From Thiocapsa marina 5811 (GTDB lineage Bacteria; Pseudomonadota; Gammaproteobacteria; Chromatiales; Chromatiaceae), in NCBI RefSeq assembly GCF_000223985.1, contig NZ_AFWV01000009.1, positions 186,001 to 250,000 of the forward strand: 64,000 bases of DNA, in the 5' to 3' direction. The notes below the pieces were generated by a model. That model was given only the letters and a program-made list of their open reading frames with translations, made no database searches and was not told the origin of the DNA. The position numbers and the translations under genes were made by a program. This document shows, one piece after another, positions 25,181 through 33,425 of the stretch (within the stretch, counting starts at the first letter, position 1; each line of letters starts with the position of its first letter).

Positions 25181-25458
25181 TTTCTTTTCCACTGCTGATA
25201 TCGTGCCCGTTCGCGATCGGTCATCGGGCGAGCCGTAACGGGATATCCCTTGCCGTCGGGAAACTGGATGACAATGCAAAGCAGATGCTTGTGACTAAGT
25301 GTTTCTCCGAGAACATGATAGACCGGGTTGGCGCCCTCTGACCTTGCTCGGAGCAGCAACGACCGCGCAAAACACACTTCTTCGAATTCATCAGGGCTTA
25401 CGCCATGCCGAGAGATATGATCGATTCTGTCCTCGGGCCAGAGAATTTCTGTGATCAT
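25177..25458 (-). CDS. BrnT-like ribonuclease toxin
   Basis: 93-residue protein. The start MITEILWPEDRIDHISRHGV, the middle block VYHVLGET and the end ARPMTDRERARYQQW match the BrnT fold of RelE-like RNA-cleaving toxins, with basic and aromatic residues at the C-terminus. Coupled to the CopG-like antitoxin. The pair sits between the two copies of the 96 bp direct repeat, suggesting it arrived as a cassette. Confidence 0.8.
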   Translation of the reverse strand: MITEILWPEDRIDHISRHGVSPDEFEEVCFARSLLLRARSEGANPVYHVLGETLSHKHLLCIVIQFPDGKGYPVTARPMTDRERARYQQWKRK

Positions 25459-25488
25459 CTGGGCGAAGGTGTTCTAGATGAGGAACGC

Positions 25489-25599
25489 GGGGTCAAGGAA
25501 CCTGGGCGCAGGTCTCAAATGTACCACACAGCCGGGCCTGCTCATGGAGCAAAGCCATAAGTGCGGGAGCAAGGGACATCGGGCTCAAGTCTTGACCCC
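25489..25599. repeat. Possible MITE-like segment with GGGGTCAAG ends
   Basis: GGGGTCAAG (25489-25497) and CTTGACCCC (25591-25599) are perfect 9 bp inverted repeats bounding 111 bp. The segment abuts direct-repeat copy B. Only one copy is seen in the window, so this is tentative. The 213 bp between the toxin gene and the exonuclease contain no gene. Confidence 0.35.
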
Positions 25600-25610
25600 A
25601 AGTCCCGCCT

Positions 25611-25706
25611 CAGAAATCCGAAGTTTCCTGATAACCTCACGGTTGGCATCAGAACACACCTGTCGCGAAACTCATCCGCTTACCGCTGCCGACCCGCCGT
25701 AACGCG
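25611..25706. repeat. 96 bp direct repeat, copy B
   Basis: Partner of 24631-24726. Read on the minus strand it contains the intact 3' end of the exonuclease gene, then an ATG followed by codons for MPTVRLSGNFGFLR, a diverged copy of the hsdR start, after which homology is lost. Confidence 0.75.
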
Positions 25707-26298
25707 CGATGCAGCTTTCAAGCTGTGTCTTCGCCGTCCGCTGAATCCGCCCGAGCAGGTCGTGCTTAACCTCCGTGAGCCCAAACCGCGCCATCAAGGC
25801 CCGCTCCAGATACAGCGTCAGATGCGCCGCCATCTCGGCATCGGCCTGCGCTCGATGATAGCGGCCGGTGACCGGTAGCCCGGCGTACTCGACCAGGGTG
25901 CCGAGCTTGTGATTGGGTGCTTGGGGTAGGACACGACGGGAGACCAACATCGAGCAGGCGAAGGCTTGCGGCGTCCTGCGCCCGATGCGCGCCAGCTCGG
26001 CATCCCAGAATTTGCGGTCGAACGAGGCGTTGTGGGCGACCAGGGGATAGTCGCCGACGAAGTCCGCAACCTCCGCCATGACTCGGCTAGCCGGCGGTGC
26101 CTCGCGCACCATGGCGTTGCTGATCCCGGTGAGGTGCTCGATAAAGGACGGGATGCGCACACCGGCATTCATCAGGCTCTGGTACTGATCGACGATGCGC
26201 CCGTCGCGGATCAAGACGGCCGCGATCTCGGTCGCGCGATCGCCCATGTCCGGCGAGAGACCGGTGGTCTCGAAGTCGATCACGACAACCGGATCCAT
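25672..26298 (-). CDS. DnaQ-like 3'-5' exonuclease
   Basis: 208-residue DEDDh exonuclease, related to the DNA polymerase III epsilon family. Exo I is DFETTGL (Asp and Glu metal ligands), Exo II HNASFDRKFW, Exo III HRAQADAEM with the catalytic His and the last Asp. It is stand-alone, without a polymerase domain. Its 3' end is duplicated in degenerate form at about 24680-24726, next to hsdR of system 2. Confidence 0.9.
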   Translation of the reverse strand: MDPVVVIDFETTGLSPDMGDRATEIAAVLIRDGRIVDQYQSLMNAGVRIPSFIEHLTGISNAMVREAPPASRVMAEVADFVGDYPLVAHNASFDRKFWDAELARIGRRTPQAFACSMLVSRRVLPQAPNHKLGTLVEYAGLPVTGRYHRAQADAEMAAHLTLYLERALMARFGLTEVKHDLLGRIQRTAKTQLESCIARYGGSAAVSG

Positions 26299-26337
26299 GC
26301 CTCTTCGTCTCCGCGTTGCCGCTGAAGCCCTTGCCGG

Positions 26338-26766
26338 TCAAAGTGTCTCATCGGTCGGCACCTGTACAGGCGGCGCACAGCCGAGCCGGCGCGCCCGGCG
26401 TGCAAAGCGCCGATCATCGAAGGTGTAGAGGGCCTCGCAGTGCTGGCTGGCCGTCAGGTGCAGGGCGTCGGCGAAGTCCATACCGTCGGCGGCAAGCGAC
26501 AGCGCGGCGGCGACGCGCTCGGACTCCTCGGTATTGACGTGACCAAGGCCGAGCAGGTGCTCGAAGACGCAACCGACCTGCGCGGATTCGAAACGGTAGA
26601 AGGCCCGCAGCACCCATTCCAGCTCCAGCGCCACGGTCAGGGGCACGAACAGGCTGGGGCTCTCCGTCATGATCGCTCGGGCGATGGGACGCTGCCTGTC
26701 GGCCTCCGGGTCGTTTGGATCGTCGACGTAAAAACGCGCGAGGATGTTGGTATCAACGGCGATCAT
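26338..26766 (-). CDS. vapC: VapC-like PIN-domain toxin
   Basis: 142-residue PIN ribonuclease: first acidic residue in IAVDTNILARF, then LELEWVL, DFADALHL and TFDDRRF, which supply the four conserved acidic positions. It overlaps the antitoxin gene by 14 nt and is translated after it. VapC toxins cleave specific tRNAs or rRNA. The start at MIAVDTN is the conserved family start; a longer open frame is antitoxin-region shadow. Confidence 0.9.
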   Translation of the reverse strand: MIAVDTNILARFYVDDPNDPEADRQRPIARAIMTESPSLFVPLTVALELEWVLRAFYRFESAQVGCVFEHLLGLGHVNTEESERVAAALSLAADGMDFADALHLTASQHCEALYTFDDRRFARRARRLGCAPPVQVPTDETL

Positions 26767-27013
26767 CGGCCTCGGCCCGCATCGCCTCGGCCGCGTCGAA
26801 GTCCGCCAGGCGGCGCTCGCCCGGCAGTGCGCAGCGGAGCATGCCGTAGCCGTCCTCGGCACGAGACGGCGGTATCGACTTCAGCGGGCGTACCCGGATG
26901 CCGTCGCCTTCAAGCTCGAAGTCGAGCTTGCTGCCTGGCACCAGACCGAGCCGCCGGCGGATGGCGGCGGGGATGACCACCTGACCCTTGTCGGAAACGG
27001 TGACGGTCGGCAT
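26753..27013 (-). CDS. vapB: AbrB/MazE-type antitoxin (VapB)
   Basis: 86-residue protein with a swapped-hairpin AbrB/SpoVT DNA-binding domain: TVTVSDKGQVVIPAAIRRRLGL, followed by a tail that would wrap the toxin. It precedes and overlaps vapC, the standard antitoxin-first order. Likely autoregulates the pair. Confidence 0.88.
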   Translation of the reverse strand: MPTVTVSDKGQVVIPAAIRRRLGLVPGSKLDFELEGDGIRVRPLKSIPPSRAEDGYGMLRCALPGERRLADFDAAEAMRAEADDRR

Positions 27014-27168
27014 GAGAACCTCGATTTCTTACCTCGTAAGATGCGGCCTAAATTAGCATGCCCATCCGCGGGCTACAACGTCATGAGGATCACGGTGGAC
27101 TTCGCCGAACCGGTGTTCTAGCCGGCACCGAAGGGCGAGCACAGCTCGTCGGCGGTCATGGTCGGGCC

Positions 27169-27711
27169 TCAGCCCTGCAGATTCGGCGGATCCAGATCCT
27201 CGGGCAGCCGGGTCGGGCTCATGCGCTCGCGCTCGACCCACCTGGTGACCAGCTCGACGTGCTCGTTCTCCTCCGCCGCCATCTCGGCAGCGAGCGCTCG
27301 AACCCGCGGCTGCGGTGAATCGGTCGCGACGAAGGCGTAGAAGTCGCGGCCGCGGATCTCGTTGAAGAGCGCCAGCTCGAAGGCTTGGAGCGGGGTCATC
27401 TGGTAGCTGACGTCGATGTCGTCGCAATCGACCTCGGGGCTGCCGGGGCAGGCCCATTTGAAGTCCCAGGGGGCGATCTCGGGGAGCCGGAGACCCTCGG
27501 CGCGGGCGGTCACCTCCGAGGCGTGGGCCGCGCTCATGTCGGCGAGGAGTCGGAAGACGGCGGCGACCGTGTGATTGTGGTGCAGGGTCATGGTCTCGGC
27601 GAGCTGACGGTAACGCTCGGCCGATTCGTGCTCGAGCTCGAGGGCGTGCACCAGAAACTCGGCGACGGACTCGATGCGTTGGGTCGATGGCGGGCTCGCA
27701 GGGGTGCTCAT
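27169..27711 (-). CDS. Ferritin-like/rubrerythrin-type di-iron protein
   Basis: 180-residue four-helix protein with ferritin-like iron ligands: ELEHESAERY in helix 1, HASE in helix 2, FNEIRGRDFY in helix 3 and AEENEHVEL in helix 4. GGGAG is 8 nt before the ATG at 27711, which overlaps the upstream korB stop by 4 nt, so it belongs to the korA-korB operon. It may store iron or remove peroxide/oxygen for the oxygen-sensitive oxidoreductase or nitrogenase (inference). No rubredoxin domain is present. Confidence 0.8.
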   Translation of the reverse strand: MSTPASPPSTQRIESVAEFLVHALELEHESAERYRQLAETMTLHHNHTVAAVFRLLADMSAAHASEVTARAEGLRLPEIAPWDFKWACPGSPEVDCDDIDVSYQMTPLQAFELALFNEIRGRDFYAFVATDSPQPRVRALAAEMAAEENEHVELVTRWVERERMSPTRLPEDLDPPNLQG

Positions 27712-28544
27712 AGCACAAACTCCCGTTCCAGATCCGCGGGCGTCGCGGTCGGCTGGTTTTGCGGCTGCCAGACCGGGAGCCGCCGGACATAGAACAGGCC
27801 GAGCGCCATGCCGTCGTCGGCCTGGATGAAGCGGGCGGCCTCGACCGGATCGTCGGTGGGTGCCGTATCGGCCGGATGGACCAGGTGCTTCCACTCCTTC
27901 TGCTCCGGGCGGAAGGTCTGGCAGGGACTCAAGACCTGTAGAAAGGCGAATCCGGGATGCTCGATCGCCTCCACCAGCAGCTTGGTCAAACCGTTGGGGT
28001 CACCGGCAAAACCGCGCGCGATGAAGCTCGCGCCGGCCGCGAGCGCAATCGCCGTGGGCAGAAAGGGCCGCATGCCGGTGCCGTGCGGCGTGAGCTTGCT
28101 CTTGGCCCAATCGGGCTGGGTGGTCGGCGAGGCCTGGCCCTTGGTCATGCCGTAGACCTCGTTGTCCATGACGATGTAGGTCAGGTCCATGTTGCGCCGG
28201 CAGGCGTGCAGGAAATGGTTTCCTCCGATTGAAAAGCCGTCGCCGTCGCCCCCGGCCACGATCACGGTCAGATCCGGCCGGGCGGCCTTGAGGCCGGAGG
28301 CGAGCGGCAGGGCGCGGCCGTGGATGCCGTGGAAACCGTAGGCGTCGACATAGGCCGGCAATCGGGAAGAGCAGCCGATGCCGGAGATCATGGCGACGCG
28401 CTCCTTGGCGAGCTTCAGATGCGCCAGCGCCTTGGTGACGGCGGAGAGCACCGCGAAGTGTCCGCAGCCGGGGCACCAGACGGGCGCAACCTCGGACTTG
28501 TAGTCTTTGGCTCGGAGGGTCGGGGTGATGACGGCGACATCCAT
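27708..28544 (-). CDS. korB: 2-oxoacid:ferredoxin oxidoreductase, beta subunit
   Basis: 278-residue TPP-binding subunit. The cysteine-bearing WCPGCGHFAVL and the TPP/Mg motif GGDGDGFSIGGNHF with NEVYGMTKGQ are visible. Together with the alpha/gamma subunit at 28546 it would oxidatively decarboxylate a 2-oxoacid (2-oxoglutarate is the best guess from family resemblance) and reduce ferredoxin, or run in reverse. GGAG lies 7 nt ahead of ATG 28544, directly after the korA stop. The divergent nifV operon suggests a supply of low-potential electrons for nitrogenase as one possible role. Confidence 0.88.
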   Translation of the reverse strand: MDVAVITPTLRAKDYKSEVAPVWCPGCGHFAVLSAVTKALAHLKLAKERVAMISGIGCSSRLPAYVDAYGFHGIHGRALPLASGLKAARPDLTVIVAGGDGDGFSIGGNHFLHACRRNMDLTYIVMDNEVYGMTKGQASPTTQPDWAKSKLTPHGTGMRPFLPTAIALAAGASFIARGFAGDPNGLTKLLVEAIEHPGFAFLQVLSPCQTFRPEQKEWKHLVHPADTAPTDDPVEAARFIQADDGMALGLFYVRRLPVWQPQNQPTATPADLEREFVL

Positions 28545-28545
28545 C

Positions 28546-30306
28546 TCAGGTCTCCTCGCGCTCGGCACTCTCGGTCAGCGCACGCATGATCTCGCCGGGG
28601 CGCAACGGCAAGGGGCCGGGCCGCGCATAGGATCGTGCGTGTGCCGGTAGCGCCTGTTGTGAATGGAGGTAGGCAAAGCATTGCGCGGTCTGGTTCTGCT
28701 CGACCACCAAGATCGACCCGGCCGAGCCGATAGCCTCGAGCAGGGCCTCGCGCTGCAGGGGTGCGAGCAGGCGCAGGGCGATCGCCCGTGTCGGCGTGCC
28801 CGAGTCGCGCAGACGTTCCGCGGCCTCGAAGACCGGGCCTGCAGCGGAGCCCCACGTCAGAAGCACATGGTCGCCCTCCCCTCGGATCTCGGCCCAACCC
28901 GGCCCGTAGTCGAACCCCGTCAGCTTACGCAGGCGTTTGTCGAGCTGCTCGGCATGGTCGATGGCACGGCTCGAGGGCGCACCGCCCGGACCGTGCTCCA
29001 GACCCTCGCCCGTATACATCCCGCCCGCCAGACCGGGCAAGGCCATCGGCGAGACCCCGTCGGGCGTCGGCCGATAGCGACGATGATCGGGGTCGGCGTC
29101 GCGCGCGATCAGGCGTTGCAGGTGCGGCGTCTCCCCTGCCCCGAACGCTCGGTCGCCGGGCGGGTCGACGATCGCCCGCGACTGCCCCAGGATCTGATCC
29201 GACAGCACGATCGCGACTGTCTGCAGGTGCTCGGCCAAACCGACCGCCCATGCAACCGTGTCGATGCAATCGCGAATCCCCAAGGCCGCCAGGACCAGAT
29301 GCGGGGCGTCGCCGTGCAGACCGTAGAGTGCGATGTTCAGATCGGACTGCTCGGACTTGGTCGGGATGCCCGTCGATGGCCCGCCGCGCTGGACGTTGAC
29401 GACCACGACCGGGGTCTCGCTCGCCACGGCCAGACCCAGGCCTTCGACCATCAAACTGAGGCCGGGGCCGGAGGTCGCCGTCAGCGAGGGCACGCCGCCG
29501 AACGAGCTACCGATGATCATGTTGATCGAGGCCAGCTCGTCCTCGGCTTGGAGCAAAGAGCCGCCGAGGAGCTCCAGCCGGGGTGCGAGCCATTCCAGGA
29601 CCTCGCTCGCCGGGGTGATGGGATAGGCGGCGACGAACCGCACCCCGCCGCGAACGCCACCCAATCCGGCGGCCTCGTTGCCGCTGATGTTCCAGCGCGC
29701 GACAGCCGGGGCGAGCGCCGACGAGGGCACGCTCGAGCTTTGCGCATCGGCCGCGGCATAGCCGGAACGGATGCACTCGAGCGAGTGCGCCAACACCCGC
29801 CCGCCCTTGCCGCCGAGTGTCGCCCGAGCACCGGCTTCGAGCGCATCCGGCGGCAGCCCGAGCATGGCGCCGACCATGCCGAGCGCGACCATATTCACTC
29901 GGCCCTCGGTCTGGCCATCGGCAAGCGCCTTCCAGGGGAGGCTGCGCACCTGCGCGCCCGAGCGGACAAGGATCTCGGGGATCGGCCCGGCCTGCGCATC
30001 CGTCAGGATGAGACTGTTGCGATCGAGCGGAAGCTCGTCTGCAAACCGGGCGACGTTCTCCCAGTCCAGGCCCACGAGCAGGTCGAAGCGATCGCCCATG
30101 CACTCGATCGGCCGCGGCCCGAAGCGCAGCATGGCCGCGGACTCGCCGCCGCGAATCTGCGGACCGGCCGAGCGGCCGAGCAAGCCGTAATAGCCGGCGC
30201 GCCCGACGGCGGCGAGCAGAATGAGCCCTGCCGTGACCGCCCCGCTGCCGCCTGAGCCCGTGATGGCGAGGGCGGCACCCCCGTCGAGGGTCGATCGTTC
30301 GGTCAT
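28546..30306 (-). CDS. korA: 2-oxoacid:ferredoxin oxidoreductase, fused gamma-alpha subunit
   Basis: 586-residue subunit. The N-terminal gamma domain (about 10-190) has GSGGSGAVTAG and SAGPQIRGGES; the alpha domain follows with AAYPITPASEVLEWLA, ATSGPGLSLM and VVNVQRGGPSTGIPTKSEQ, the substrate and TPP-contacting loops. The start at 30306 is chosen because GGAG is 5 nt upstream; ATG 30321 is an alternative. Gamma-alpha fusion is normal for the two-subunit KorAB type. A weak sigma-54-like sequence lies at 30347-30361. Confidence 0.88.
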   Translation of the reverse strand: MTERSTLDGGAALAITGSGGSGAVTAGLILLAAVGRAGYYGLLGRSAGPQIRGGESAAMLRFGPRPIECMGDRFDLLVGLDWENVARFADELPLDRNSLILTDAQAGPIPEILVRSGAQVRSLPWKALADGQTEGRVNMVALGMVGAMLGLPPDALEAGARATLGGKGGRVLAHSLECIRSGYAAADAQSSSVPSSALAPAVARWNISGNEAAGLGGVRGGVRFVAAYPITPASEVLEWLAPRLELLGGSLLQAEDELASINMIIGSSFGGVPSLTATSGPGLSLMVEGLGLAVASETPVVVVNVQRGGPSTGIPTKSEQSDLNIALYGLHGDAPHLVLAALGIRDCIDTVAWAVGLAEHLQTVAIVLSDQILGQSRAIVDPPGDRAFGAGETPHLQRLIARDADPDHRRYRPTPDGVSPMALPGLAGGMYTGEGLEHGPGGAPSSRAIDHAEQLDKRLRKLTGFDYGPGWAEIRGEGDHVLLTWGSAAGPVFEAAERLRDSGTPTRAIALRLLAPLQREALLEAIGSAGSILVVEQNQTAQCFAYLHSQQALPAHARSYARPGPLPLRPGEIMRALTESAEREET

Positions 30307-30346
30307 CTGCACTCCGCTCATTGAAATCGCACCGACTATTGGAACC

Positions 30347-30361
30347 GCAAAGGCGCGACCG
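30347..30361 (-). promoter_or_regulatory. Weak sigma-54-like promoter for korAB
   Basis: On the minus strand CGGTCGCGCCTTTGC keeps GG and GC in the -24/-12 register, but the -24 box is poor. It is 41 nt before the korA start. Confidence 0.3.
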
Positions 30362-30483
30362 GCGCAAAGGTTTTCGAGCACCGTTGTCTGTGCGACACCC
30401 CCGCCTTGACCAGGCCTGTCGGAAACCCTCCAACTTCGCGATCCATTGCGCGCAAGCGTTTGATCTTAGATTTAAAAGATAAA

Positions 30484-30499
30484 TGGCCTGCTGTTTGCT
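30484..30499 (+). promoter_or_regulatory. Sigma-54 promoter of the nifV operon
   Basis: TGGCCTGCTGTTTGCT has GG and GC in exact -24/-12 spacing and a T-rich -12 region. It lies 33 nt before nifV. nif genes of proteobacteria are RpoN/NifA-dependent, so this fits. No TGT-N10-ACA NifA site was found between the divergent genes. Confidence 0.65.
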
Positions 30500-30531
30500 T
30501 AAACAACGACAACATCTTCGAGGAGCCGGGC

Positions 30532-31680
30532 ATGGAACCGCAACAGGTCACGATCAACGACACCACTTTACGCGACGGCGAGCAATCGGCCGGCGTCGCC
30601 TTCTCGATCGAGGAAAAAATCGCGATCGCGCGCGGTCTCGACGCGCTCGGCGTGCCTGAGCTCGAGGTCGGCATCCCGGCGATGGGAGAGGAGGAGCGCG
30701 AGTCGATCCGCGCCGTCGCCGCACTCGGTCTCCCGGCACGTCTGATGGTCTGGACCCGAATGCGCCCCGCCGACATCGCGCAATGCCGCGACCTGGGCGT
30801 CGACATGGTGGATCTGTCCATCCCGATCTCCGACCAGCAGATCACCCGCAAGCTCGGACGCGATCGCGAGTGGGTCATCGCGCAGATTCGACACCAGGTC
30901 GGAGTCGCTCTGGACATGGGGCTCGAGGTCTGTGTCGGTGCCGAGGATGCCTCGCGGGCCGATCCGGAGCTTCTCTGGCTCGCCGCGGAGGCCGCCCAAG
31001 CCGCCGGCGCCCGACGCTTTCGCTTTGCCGACACGGTCGGTCTGATGGATCCCTTCACGGTCCACGAGCGCATGCGCGACCTGCGCGCCATCGTGGATAT
31101 CGAGATCGAGATGCACGCCCACGACGATCTCGGCCTGGCGACCGCCAACAGCCTGGCGGCGGTCCGCGGTGGCGCGACGCACGTCAATACCACCGTCCAC
31201 GGACTCGGCGAGCGGGCCGGAAATGCCGCCCTGGAAGAGGTGGTGATGGGGCTCAAGCACATCCACGGCATCGACAGCGGGATCGATCTGCACTCCTTCG
31301 CGGAACTCTCCGCTCTGGTCGCACGGGCCTCCGGAAAGCCGGTCGCCTGGCACAAGAGCCTCGTCGGCGACGGCGCCTTCACGCACGAATCCGGCATCCA
31401 TGTCGACGGTCTGCTGAAGGATCCGCTGAACTATCAGGGCATCGACCCCGCCGAGGTCGGGCGCAGGCATCACCTGGTGCTCGGGAAACACTCCGGGCGA
31501 CACGCGATTCGCCAAGCCTACGCCGATCTGCTGTGCTGCGATCTGGATCTCGATCAAGCCGATCGGCTCCTGCCTCTGGTCCGGCGCTTCGCGACCCAGA
31601 GCAAGCGACCGCCCGAGGCACCGGAGCTGATGGGCTTCCTCGCCGAGATCGGCAATCCCCTGGCGGTTCGGGTCCAATAG
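30532..31680 (+). CDS. nifV: Homocitrate synthase NifV
   Basis: 382-residue enzyme condensing acetyl-CoA and 2-oxoglutarate to homocitrate, the organic ligand of the nitrogenase FeMo cofactor. It shows NDTTLRDGEQSAGVAF at the start, the metal-binding HAHDDLGLATANSLA, and LGERAGNAALEEV, with the Lys/Glu/His chemistry of the DRE-TIM family. Length and lack of a C-terminal regulatory LeuA domain fit NifV rather than isopropylmalate synthase. GGAG precedes ATG 30532 by 8 nt; a sigma-54 promoter lies at 30484. It leads an operon with a TPR-like gene, nifW, nifZ and nifM. Confidence 0.95.
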   Translation: MEPQQVTINDTTLRDGEQSAGVAFSIEEKIAIARGLDALGVPELEVGIPAMGEEERESIRAVAALGLPARLMVWTRMRPADIAQCRDLGVDMVDLSIPISDQQITRKLGRDREWVIAQIRHQVGVALDMGLEVCVGAEDASRADPELLWLAAEAAQAAGARRFRFADTVGLMDPFTVHERMRDLRAIVDIEIEMHAHDDLGLATANSLAAVRGGATHVNTTVHGLGERAGNAALEEVVMGLKHIHGIDSGIDLHSFAELSALVARASGKPVAWHKSLVGDGAFTHESGIHVDGLLKDPLNYQGIDPAEVGRRHHLVLGKHSGRHAIRQAYADLLCCDLDLDQADRLLPLVRRFATQSKRPPEAPELMGFLAEIGNPLAVRVQ

Positions 31681-31701
31681 GCCCGGGAGGAGACGCGCAC
31701 G

Positions 31702-32244
31702 ATGGATTTCTTGGATTTCGACGGCGAGCCCATGTACTTCGACGAGCCCGTCTCGCCGGAGGTCGAGCGGCTCCTCGAGGAGGCGGCGGAAGGCTACGGC
31801 GAAGACACCGCCGAAGATCGCCTGCTGCTGGCCTATTTTCTCCAACCCGAGCACCTGACGGTCTTGGTCGCGCTCTATCGCTATTTCTATTACCGACACA
31901 GGTATCGCGAGGCCCTGATGACGGCCGACCGAGCGATCGCGCTCACCGCGGCAAGGCTTGAGCTGCCGACCGACTGGCGAGACCTGCGCGAGTCCGATCT
32001 CGGGCAGTCCGTGCTCGTCTCCATGAGCCTGACGCGGTTCCTGCTGTTGGCGCTGAAGGGCTCGGGATACCTCCTGTTTCGCCTCGGCGATGCAGCGGGA
32101 GCACTGAAACGCTTCGAGAAGATCGCCGAGGTCGACACCAGCGATCGGCTCGGCATCGGCGAGCTGCATGCGATGGCACGTTCCGCGGTGACCCGATCCG
32201 CGCTCGAGGGCGCGGGCGGCAATGTGCGGTACTTCAAGGGCTAA
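31702..32244 (+). CDS. TPR-like nif-operon protein of unknown function
   Basis: 180-residue acidic, helical protein. Helices around residues 50-75 (HLTVLVALYRYFYYRHRYREAL) and 112-142 (SGYLLFRLGDAAGALKRF) read as two tetratricopeptide-like repeats. No catalytic motif is seen. A GGGAGGAG ribosome site precedes the start, 21 nt after nifV, so it belongs to the nif operon. It may be an adaptor for nitrogenase assembly; I do not recognise a named family. Its TAA stop lies in the terminal repeat of a dispersed element. Confidence 0.8.
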   Translation: MDFLDFDGEPMYFDEPVSPEVERLLEEAAEGYGEDTAEDRLLLAYFLQPEHLTVLVALYRYFYYRHRYREALMTADRAIALTAARLELPTDWRDLRESDLGQSVLVSMSLTRFLLLALKGSGYLLFRLGDAAGALKRFEKIAEVDTSDRLGIGELHAMARSAVTRSALEGAGGNVRYFKG

Positions 32245-32326
32245 AGCGCGTCCTGTGCGACGGGAGGTGCCGAGCGTACTGCGACGCTCGGTGCAGCTCG
32301 GTCGGTTCCTGCCTGATGCGGTTTAG
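32241..32326. repeat. Dispersed TRAAYCGCGTC element, copy 3 (degenerate)
   Basis: 86 bp with imperfect ends CTAAAGCGCGTC / GATGCGGTTTAG (2 mismatches). The left end supplies the stop codon of the preceding gene. It is followed by ATTGAAATGATTCTTC, similar to linkers beside other copies. Confidence 0.5.
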
Positions 32327-32442
32327 ACATTGAAATGATTCTTCAGCGACTTGGACTGCGGCTCGTCTCCACATGACCGCAGCGTGAAGGGTCGACTCAG
32401 GCATAAACCCGGCCACGTCGCTGGCCGGATGGGTGCCGGATG

Positions 32443-32522
32443 GGTAGGGTGGACAAGCGCAGCGCAGTCCACCAGCGCCGGCGCAGGGTTCGGTGGACTG
32501 CGCTGCGCTTGTCCACCCTACC
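32443..32522. repeat. GTAGGGTGGACAAG hairpin element, copy 1
   Basis: Perfect 31 bp inverted repeat (32443-32473 and 32492-32522) with an 18 nt loop; the arm begins GGTAGGGTGGACAAGCGC. A partial extra arm end follows to about 32541. It separates the TPR gene from nifW inside the nif operon, where it may act as a partial terminator or stabilise mRNA. Confidence 0.75.
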
Positions 32523-32605
32523 GGGCTTGTCCACCCTACCGGCCGATCCTGTGAAAAAGACCCGTAACCAATGTTTCCACCGTGGCTTTAATGAAGGAGA
32601 CGACC

Positions 32606-32950
32606 ATGACCGACGATGAATTCGACCTCGACCTCGAGGATCTCTCCAGCGCCGAAGACTTTCTGACCTATTTCGAGATCGATTTCGACCCGAGCGTCGT
32701 CCATGTCAACCGCCTGCATATCCTTCAGCGGTTCCACGACTATCTGGAGCAGGTCGAGGAGATGCCCGATTCGGGGATTGCCCGTCGCGCACTCTATGCG
32801 GATCTGCTGAAGTCGGCCTATCGCGACTTCGTGGTCTCGGATGCCGCGACCGAGAAAGTCTTCCGCGTCTTTCGAATGAACGAGCCCAAGAGCGTGCGGG
32901 TCGCGCTCAGCGACCTGACGGAGCGGATGCCCGATGCGGCCCGGCTTTGA
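32606..32950 (+). CDS. nifW: Nitrogenase-stabilizing/protective protein NifW
   Basis: 114-residue acidic protein: a DDEFDLDLEDLSSAEDFLTYFEIDF N-terminus (two short stretches), then VNRLHILQRFHDYL and a conserved helical core, ending RMPDAARL. NifW binds the MoFe protein and helps protect or mature it under oxygen stress. AAGGAG is 8 nt before ATG 32606. Its end overlaps nifZ by 17 nt. The size and the W-Z-M order are standard. Confidence 0.92.
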   Translation: MTDDEFDLDLEDLSSAEDFLTYFEIDFDPSVVHVNRLHILQRFHDYLEQVEEMPDSGIARRALYADLLKSAYRDFVVSDAATEKVFRVFRMNEPKSVRVALSDLTERMPDAARL

Positions 32951-33425
32951 GTATGGCGACGAGGTGCGCGTCGTGCGCAACGTGCGCAACGACGGCACCT
33001 TTCCGGGACGCCCGACCGGAACCCTATTGATCCGACGCGGCAGCACCGGCTTCGTCCGCGACATCGGAACCTTTCTCCAAGATCAGATCATCTATTCGGT
33101 GCATTTTCTGGAACATGACCTGGTCGTGGGTTGCCGCGAGGAGGAGCTGCAAGCCGCCGCGGCACCCTGGACGCCAAGCCGCTTCGAGGCACGCGAGAAG
33201 GTCGCCAGCCGGGTGCCACTGGGCATTCAAGGCAAGGTCTTGGTGGATGCCGGAGAGATCGGCGAGGTGATACGCGTGCTGCGCGATCATCCGGCCGGGG
33301 TCGCCTACGAGGTCCACTTCGCGGACAGACCGACGCTTCAGGTCCCCGAATCCGCCTTGATCGAGACCGCTCCCGTCGAGGGCGGTACCGCCGACAGACC
33401 GGGGCCGGAGGTCAAAGCACCGTGA
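32934..33425 (+). CDS. nifZ: NifZ
   Basis: 163-residue protein with two NifZ-type beta units: FEYGDEVRVVRNVRNDGTFPG near the start and the second block VASRVPLGIQGKVLVDAG. NifZ assists formation of the second P-cluster of the MoFe protein. The start overlaps nifW and the stop overlaps the nifM GTG start (GTGA), so W, Z and M are translationally coupled. The C-terminal tail of about 25 residues is low in conservation. Confidence 0.9.
   Translation: MRPGFEYGDEVRVVRNVRNDGTFPGRPTGTLLIRRGSTGFVRDIGTFLQDQIIYSVHFLEHDLVVGCREEELQAAAAPWTPSRFEAREKVASRVPLGIQGKVLVDAGEIGEVIRVLRDHPAGVAYEVHFADRPTLQVPESALIETAPVEGGTADRPGPEVKAP

Noticed and set aside
30385-30397. NifA upstream site TGT-N-ACA before nifV
   Set aside because: The spacing is 7 instead of the required 10 nt.
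30568-32169. 533-codon open frame opposite nifV and the TPR gene
   Set aside because: Spans two well-supported genes on the other strand and their intergenic region.
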